Source: Medicago truncatula (taxonomy: Eukaryota > Streptophyta > Magnoliopsida > Fabales > Fabaceae). Taken from it: a DNA stretch of 64,000 nucleotides. The notes beneath the pieces are model-generated. The model had not been told where the DNA came from. It searched no databases and saw only the letters and a list, made by a program, of their open reading frames with translations. Where the stretch lies: positions 956,501 to 1,020,500 of the forward strand of contig NC_053045.1 in the NCBI RefSeq assembly GCF_003473485.1, in the 5' to 3' direction. The position numbers and the translations under genes are program-made. Shown here piece after piece: positions 58,501 through 64,000 of this stretch (the first letter of the stretch is position 1; each line of letters begins with the position of its first letter).

Positions 58501-59307
58501 CAGCAGTTAACACCTGATAGCTAGTTTATATTTGATTCTTATTGTATGACTAATATGCTTTTATTTGCCAATTATATGAATGATGCACTGATTTTTTTTT
58601 CATAAATTGTTCAGGTCCCTGGCAGGTGATGCTTAAGCAAGCTGATGGTTCTTATGCGTGTGTAGCAGAAAGTGCAACTCGCTTCACCCTTGGTGAAGTA
58701 AGTTCATGAACTTCACCTTATTTTCTTACTAACTGTGAATAATTGCATGAACCTTATCTATTATCTATTATCTATTGGCTTGTCTAGGCCAAAGAAGAAC
58801 TGTTGAGGGTCCTTGGACTTCAAGAAGAAGTGGGAAGCTCTCTAGAATTTCTACGAAGAGGCTATAGGGTATTCTTGTTTATTTAATCAGCTTGTGTTGC
58901 TTTTATGCATGCTTGTGTCCTTTTTGCTATGGTTGAATAATTATTTTTATTGTTTTTTTCCCTCTTTATGTAAAATTTACATTTTCTACACTGCATCTTT
59001 ATAATGTTATTGGGTTTATGTAATGCTATTCCCAGTTATATTCCTTAATGTACATTAATACCTACCTTCTTAAAATATTTATACATGTGAATCGAGCCAA
59101 AATCATAATCATAATCGCAAAGTTTGTAGGCATTAGGCCGAGTGAAATTTTGTTATAGTGGGTTATTATGGGATCATAAATCATTTTGGTCATGTCTACT
59201 CTCTAGTCCAGTTTTAAATCTGATACCAACATCTTGTGATATTGCAGTCAAGCACATGGTGGGAAGAAGATTCTGAATTGGAAGTATCTTCTGCATGGCG
59301 GACCTGA
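52565..59307 (+). CDS. LPA3: LPA3, photosystem II assembly factor (DUF1995)
   Basis: Twelve exons: 52565-52872, 53890-53920, 54335-54427, 54515-54577, 55763-55874, 56061-56146, 56887-56945, 57051-57153, 57260-57320, 58615-58697, 58788-58868 and 59248-59307. They sum to 1140 nt, 379 residues (Arabidopsis LPA3 is about 358). Residues 1-50 are Ser/Thr/Leu-rich with few acids, a chloroplast transit peptide. The DUF1995 body starts near [20 protein letters not shown] and includes [39 protein letters not shown] and [19 protein letters not shown], ending [10 protein letters not shown]. In Arabidopsis LPA3 works with LPA2 in inserting CP43 into photosystem II. The start at 52565 is the first ATG in frame; MAMAM at 52577 is a backup. 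Intron 4 is unusual: it holds an array of small LTR units and a 138-bp duplication of the exon 5 acceptor. Intron 1 has a fold-back element and intron 9 a MITE. Confidence 0.93.
53308..53692. mobile_element. Fold-back element in LPA3 intron 1
   Basis: A 385-bp element. The left arm starts GGTTTAAATATGAAAATAGT then CCCTGCCAAATATCTGAC; the right arm is its inverse, ending GGACCATTTCCATATTTAAG then CC. Repeated TTGGTTTTAGTCC blocks form much of both arms, so almost the whole element can fold on itself. It is non-coding and of the same general style as 457-1470. Confidence 0.75.
54696..55552 (+). mobile_element. Array of small LTR (TRIM/SMART-type) units
   Basis: Four related units of about 100-200 bp lie head to tail in LPA3 intron 4. 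The first unit is 54696-54894 (TGTTGGAAATTCCGCC ... CCAAATTTCAACA). It is followed by TGGTATCAGAGC, the usual plant tRNA-Met primer-binding site, and only about 70 bp later, after a purine-rich GAAGCGTGAGGGAG, the next unit begins. Such tiny coding-free elements are TRIM or SMART type. The array (about four LTR-like units, two internal segments) looks rearranged and broken rather than whole, but the unit-to-unit similarity is high, so it is not very old. Confidence 0.75.
55551..55775. repeat. 138-bp offset duplication over LPA3 exon 5 acceptor
   Basis: The sequence from AATAAAGAATGAAGATATCC to CAAGGTTGATGGCC occurs at 55551-55634 and again, nearly identical, at 55689-55772 (offset 138). The second copy includes the true exon 5 border (GTTTCAAG / GTTGATGG at 55763). 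Intron 4 thus has a decoy acceptor at 55624/55625 with the first exon 5 bases behind it. Confidence 0.9.
57573..57733. mobile_element. Near-perfect palindromic MITE in LPA3 intron 9
   Basis: About 160 bp. The left half GAGCAATGCTAGCAACACAC and the right half, ending TGTTGCTAGCATTTCTC, are inverse along most of their length. The centre is CCCACCAAATCATGTGGGTC. TTA lies at both flanks, fitting a 3-bp duplication. It is non-coding. Confidence 0.75.
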
Positions 59308-60021
59308 GTAGAACACTGCTAGAGGAGGTTCTGTGTTTTATTGTCCATCCACAGCAATGGTCATCGAATGCTCGCATGCAGAGAAAGAAGGCGTTGCTTA
59401 CATAGTTTATTTTTCTTTTAAGTGATTTGATGTAATACTTTTGCCAAAGGAATACGAGGACCAAGCAAACTCAACTGTTGTAACTATGTCAATTGTAACT
59501 TATATAATATTGTAAAAAAATAAAAAAAATATTGTAACTTCTATGATGCCTTAGGCTGTCTTGAATTGCAAGATATCAGTTGAGTTACACAAAACATGTA
59601 TGATTATAATGATAACAATTCAACAGTAAAATGTTCAAACTCCATTAGCTCTGCCCTATGCACAGTATAATGAGCCTTTTGTACTTTCTGTACATTGTTT
59701 ATCAGCAAGTATTTTGAAAATTTTACACAAATCATGACAGCTGTTACTAGCAAACAAACATGTAGATGTGTTAAAATTGGCATGTAAGCAGCTATATTAT
59801 CTAAATTTCAAATGTCTATTGAAATTCAACAAGCCTAGATTAGAACCATGTACCAATAGGCTAACTCCACCAAAAGGTGTGTCACACTGTATAAGCCAAC
59901 ACTGTTATCAGCTGACAAATACACAATACTTTACAAGTACAGACAGTGTCATGCTGAAGGACAATCGCAGCGGCAGCAGTGTAAATGAAGATAACACAGT
60001 CCTCATAAGCAAAACAGAATT
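59308..60021. other. Convergent gap, LPA3 to CNGC
   Basis: The two genes converge on 714 bp that should hold both 3' untranslated regions. A probable poly(A)-signal-like AAATAAAAAAAATATT lies near 59516. The antisense frame at 59174-59464 has no recognisable content. Confidence 0.4.
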
Positions 60022-63000
60022 TCATAACTCTTTATCATTGAGAGCACTGAAATCAGGTTCTGAGGGCTTTGGGATATTCACCAGGTCTCTTGAACTTGGC
60101 ACTCGAAGTCTATGACCACGAAGGTTAGCAGCAAACCGAGAAGCATAGACTGTTGTATTAAGTCCAAATTTTGACGAACTTTCAGGACCCGGAACCAACG
60201 CCCTTGCAGAATCATCACTTCCCGCGTAATCCTCGTAGTATTCTTCTTCCTCCTTCCTTCGTCTTCGCCTTAAATGCTTCCTCCATGCAGCTTGAATATA
60301 GATTGCAGCCCATGTTCGCCATTGTTGCGAATAGAAACGGAATGTATGCTGAACCTGTCTACTATGTATGTGTCTAAACTGTGATGCAACAAACTTCAAT
60401 TCCTCTGCTTCTAAAGCAAATGCCTCTACCTCACTCATAGCTTTCACGGTTCTTGTTGATGATGGTAAGCTTGCTGCAGATTTTGGATCCAATGCCCATG
60501 TTAGCAACTCTTCACCACAAAAATCACCTTCCTTCAAAACTCCTCTGTTGAAGAAGCCACTTCTTCCACCATCTGTAGTAACACTCTCTAGACGACCACG
60601 AATGATGAAGAACATCTCATCAACTGGATCACCTTCCCTAACTATGAAAGTTCGCTCTGTATATAAACTCGGTTTCAATCGCTCACATATCGCATCAAGC
60701 AAGCGTTCATCCATGTTAGCAAAGAGAGGAACCTGAATAATATATGTCATACACAGAATACTAATGAGAAAATAAAGAGTTAGAAGTAACACTTTTGTGT
60801 TGCAATAAGCAATCTCGGAAAGGACAAGCTAGTTTGCTCAGAACTCACCCTTCTGACTAAATTCAAACAAAGATGACGTTTGATATCTCTTCTAAGATCT
60901 TTTGGAAGACTCTGAACCAAATTTTCTTCATCGACCCCTCGGGTGTTCAACCACTTGTATTGGTCGTAGCGTCTGACTCTTTCCCTTAGGTCCGGAGGAA
61001 GCAAGCGATGATGCATCCACTGCTCGGAGTCACGCCTTTTGATCCTCATTTCCTCCAGACGAACCGACATTGATTGAAGGTAGGTCTGTCCAATTGCATT
61101 TATAACACAAGGATTAAAGTATTATAGTAATCAAGATGCTATAAATCAATGTGTACATTAAAAACTTTCTGCTTACCTGCATGTTTCCAATCAGAAGAGC
61201 AAAGAGCACAAGCCCCATAATAGCTATTACTATGGAAAACAAAACCTCTCCAGGGTAGGTACTAGTTAGAAGCCCCTGACCAAGTGTACTGTGAAAAACA
61301 AAAACAGAAGGTTATTAGGTCAAAGTGTGAACATGTTATCATCTTATGTGTTCATATTTTAAATCAATAAGAATCAAAGCATATTTATAAAAGATGATAT
61401 AGGTTAACTCAACATCAAGTGAATCTACAATCTAAAATTCTATAAATTATAGATTTAAGACATATGAAGCACCGACTTTGATACGAACACCAGACACGAT
61501 ATGGGCACATGCACCTTTACATCGCTAATGTGAAAAACATAGGACACCGACACTAATACATATATATTTATTAATTATAATTACATTTATAAACTGAGTG
61601 TTTTATAGGTGTTATAAAGAGGACTCGTGTAGATAATATATAGTTCTAAAGAATCCTACAAAGAACATACCTTAAATTCTGAAGTCCCCACCATAGACAG
61701 TAGCAAAATTTTGGGAAAACTTCTATGGAAGCAACAATATGAGATTCTATAGCTTGAGAAAAGATTCCATAGTTGAAAGCCGAGTTATCATCTTCAATAA
61801 AGCATTTACTTTTAAGCACAGATTGGCTCACATTTCTCCAACTTTCATACCCTGGTATATGCTTACTTGAACTTCCACAATACAAGAAATTTGAATTACA
61901 TCCTTCAACTTCTTTACATGCATTCTTCCAGCATGTGTCGTTACGTTCTATCGCTAGCAAGTACCATACAGAACCCGTTATCTACAAAAATAATAGTCAG
62001 AAAGAAACATTGATCATTCGTGTCGGTAACAAGAATGCTAGAGCTTCCGCCTATAGCGTAATTTATTCTAACCTCTATGTCAGGATATCTACAAAAGCAT
62101 CATAATTACACCTCAAAAAATTGACTATAAATAAATTTTGGTGTCCAATCGGGAAGCATCAAGAAGTGTACGAGGAGTTCAATTTTAATGGGAAGTTTCC
62201 ATAGAAAAATTGGATGCTTTTTGGACACGTATCGAGAAATATCCAAAGAGTATATGTATCTGATACAGATATGACACCAACACTTTTTCTTTTATGGATT
62301 ATCTGAGCTTCATAAGTAATACAGAAGCAATGGAGAATTAAAACTTAAGAAAGAAACTTACATGGCTAGCAAGCATATACCAGATCAAATAGTACATGGC
62401 ACCGAGCAATGCATTTTCAGAAAAAACACCAGCTGTCTTTTTAACTTCGGAAGCCAAAGGTATGAACCGTACCATTCTCGGAAAATATTGCATGATGACA
62501 TGTCTCAATAGTGATGTTTTTGTATCCAATACCTTCCAGCGTCTTGCACTATAAAGATACTTCCACACTACCATCTACAACAAACATTAAGACATATTGG
62601 CAAAAAAGAAAAAAGAAAAGAGACGAGACGTTATGTAGTACGCAAAACATATTAAGCATGGATGGTATCGCAAACCTGTGGCAGCGGCAGCACAGACCAG
62701 AAGTCAATAATGAAATAGCGTTGTAAATATCGCTTTGCGATCAATCCAGGATCTATGACAAGTTCACCTCTTCCAAATACTCGAGATGAAGGTGCAATGA
62801 AGGCGGTGCGGAATTGGAAACTTATGCGAATGAGATAAATAAAATCACATATTGTTCTCAATATAACAGTAAACTTCGCTAGATTGTTATCTATGGCTAA
62901 ACAATATGATTTGTGGTTGAAATAAGGAAGATAAAAAAAGAAAGGATCACAAGCTACAGAAAGGATGCATAGAATCTCGAAAAACTTGTTCCAATAAAGA

Positions 63001-63467
63001 AGATTCTTATCTTGAGGATCAAATACTTTTTTCTGTGACACTTTAAGATCTTCTGGAAAAACTCCCCAAGTGACTCCACTTTTGAGTGATCTTCCAATAT
63101 TCATTAGTCCATCTGATCCCTTTTTCACTCCGACTCGAAACGATTTCGACGAATTTTTTTTCCCGCGACCGGGAATAAGAAAAGGCAAACAATCTAAATT
63201 AAATCTTAACTTCTTCATCCCACTTGAGCTAGATGGCATTGACGAATTGGAATCCAAATCATCCAACCTACATCATCCACTGTATATTAGTCTGAAAGAT
63301 GCTTATGTTAATAGAGTCCCTTTCCCTCGAGAACCGGAGAGTTGAGATAAGAAAAGAATAAAAAAATAACCAATCACATTGATATGTTATATCCAAAAAT
63401 AAAAATACCTCACAAATTTCTCCTTCTGACCTTCAATATACTGTGACTTGTAACCAGAATCAAACAT
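60022..63467 (-). CDS. Cyclic-nucleotide-gated channel, clade II (CNGC5/6/9-like)
   Basis: Seven exons: 63467-63409, 63267-62676, 62574-62362, 61981-61671, 61288-61177, 61085-60849 and 60732-60022. They sum to 2235 nt, 744 residues. These plasma-membrane cation (Ca2+) channels act as tetramers with six membrane spans, a pore, a cyclic-nucleotide-binding domain and a calmodulin-binding IQ region. Clade II is indicated by KFVRLDDLDS at the start, VFPEDLKVSQKKVFDPQD, SSRVFGRGELVIDPGLIAKR, QTYLQSMSVRLEEMR and KRRDSEQWMHHRLLPPDLRE. The nucleotide-binding domain begins near residue 509 and has the plant signature GDFCGEELLTWALDP (about 577). The IQ motif AIYIQAAWRKHLRRRRRK is near 650-668. The short first exon (MFDSGYKSQYIEGQKEKFV, then R) is confirmed because it joins in frame to exon 2. 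Which of CNGC5 to 9 is the orthologue I cannot settle; members serve in heat response, guard cells, root hairs and pollen. Confidence 0.93.
61462..61640. repeat. Palindromic-MITE relic in CNGC intron 4
   Basis: It begins TATGAAGCACCGACTTTGAT, with GACACGATATGGGCACATG and CACCGACACTAATACATATA following, then TTATAATTACATTTATAAAC. It is the same family as 8851-9023, decayed. A second, shorter piece is at about 62185-62310 in intron 3 (GGACACGTATCGAG... GAGCTTCATAAGT). Confidence 0.5.
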
Positions 63468-64000
63468 TGTGAAGAAAATAACATAGAGATCTACCAGAAA
63501 TACTAGATATGTCTAGCAATTTCCTGTCATATGAAATTCATACAATGCATAAGCTCTAGTAGAATATGAAATTCAAACAATTATAATGTAGAATGAAAAA
63601 ATAGTGAAATTTAAAATAATCGTTACAAAATAAAGGGATTAAAAAATCACACACACAAAGCAACCTGATGAATTATATCCTATGAATGAACCTCGGACAC
63701 TCTTCGGATTAGGCGCGACATGTCGACACATATAATTACACTAAATTATATGATTTACTCAAATTATTAGCGATGTCGATCTATGCGTGTCTGTGTTGTG
63801 TCGTGTTCGGTGTCCGTGTTCGTACATGTGCTTTATGATCACAAGGAAACCTTGAAATAATCATTTTGATCAAACATGTCTCTTTTTAGGTTTGAACAAC
63901 CTGTGTTCTTATAAACCATTTTTGTTCATAAAATGATAATGAAAATGATTTAAAACACAATTCTTAGAATAATTTCTTTATAGTGATTTGCAACAATCCA
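63468..64000. other. Upstream region of the CNGC gene
   Basis: Presumed promoter and leader of the channel gene to the window edge. It contains the MITE copy listed at 63690-63838. No TATA box can be singled out. Confidence 0.35.
63690..63838. repeat. Palindromic-MITE copy upstream of CNGC
   Basis: It contains CCTCGGACACTCTTCGGATT, CGACACATATAATTACACTA then AATTAT, and at the right GTGTCGTGTTCGGTGTCCGT and GTGCTTTATGATC. The block order is that of 8851-9023, in the same orientation. It lies 0.2-0.4 kb upstream of the CNGC start codon, so it may sit in that gene's promoter. Confidence 0.6.

Noticed and set aside
63266-63268. CNGC start at the DDLDSN frame
   Set aside because: The codon there is TTG. 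A short upstream exon (63467-63409) joins in phase and supplies the conserved KFVRLDDLDS.

Overview
This is a stretch of plant nuclear chromosome. Genes have many exons with GT-AG introns, intergenic DNA is very AT-rich, and small inverted-repeat transposons are dense. The gene complement, and SINEs and small LTR elements of a style I associate with legumes, suggest a papilionoid legume (Medicago, Trifolium or Pisum group). The species call is inference. No CRISPR array, rRNA gene or functional tRNA gene is visible.

Eight complete protein-coding genes were rebuilt exon by exon; in each, the exon lengths sum to an open frame with standard splice sites. From left to right: PnsB1/NDF1 of the chloroplast NDH complex (+, 4842-7505, 6 exons); two tandem phospholipid N-methyltransferase (PLMT) genes (-, 8130-9313 and 10633-12971, 2 exons each); a HOOKLESS1-like GNAT acetyltransferase (+, 26757-29308, 3 exons); an ACR11-type double-ACT protein (-, 31329-35411, 10 exons); an intronless PPR protein resembling At4g38010 (+, 40743-42530); plastid KAS III (-, 46396-49772, 8 exons); LPA3 (+, 52565-59307, 12 exons); and a clade II cyclic-nucleotide-gated channel (-, 60022-63467, 7 exons). 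That is nine gene entries with the PLMT pair counted separately. Relics of a PPR-like gene and of a STY-type protein kinase exon lie at 38.1-39.5 kb.

Between and inside genes are transposable elements. Several have readable target-site duplications: Tourist/Harbinger MITEs (104-452, 12280-12504), hAT elements (8851-9023, 15594-16055, 43601-44628) and a 3-kb Mutator-like element with about 140-bp terminal inverted repeats (19966-22971). There are also AT-rich fold-back elements, SINEs, a probable LINE tail and a small LTR-element array in an LPA3 intron.

Four of the genes (PnsB1, ACR11, KAS III, LPA3) encode proteins expected in plastids: two for photosynthetic complexes, one for nitrogen-assimilation control and one for fatty-acid initiation. 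The PLMT pair makes phosphatidylcholine precursors. I see no operon-like logic; each gene looks independently transcribed. The most interesting structures are the PLMT pair with reciprocal filled and empty MITE sites plus an inverted third copy of its 5' flank, twin long hairpins inside the Mutator-like element, and two local duplications that copy a splice site (LPA3 acceptor, ACR11 donor).
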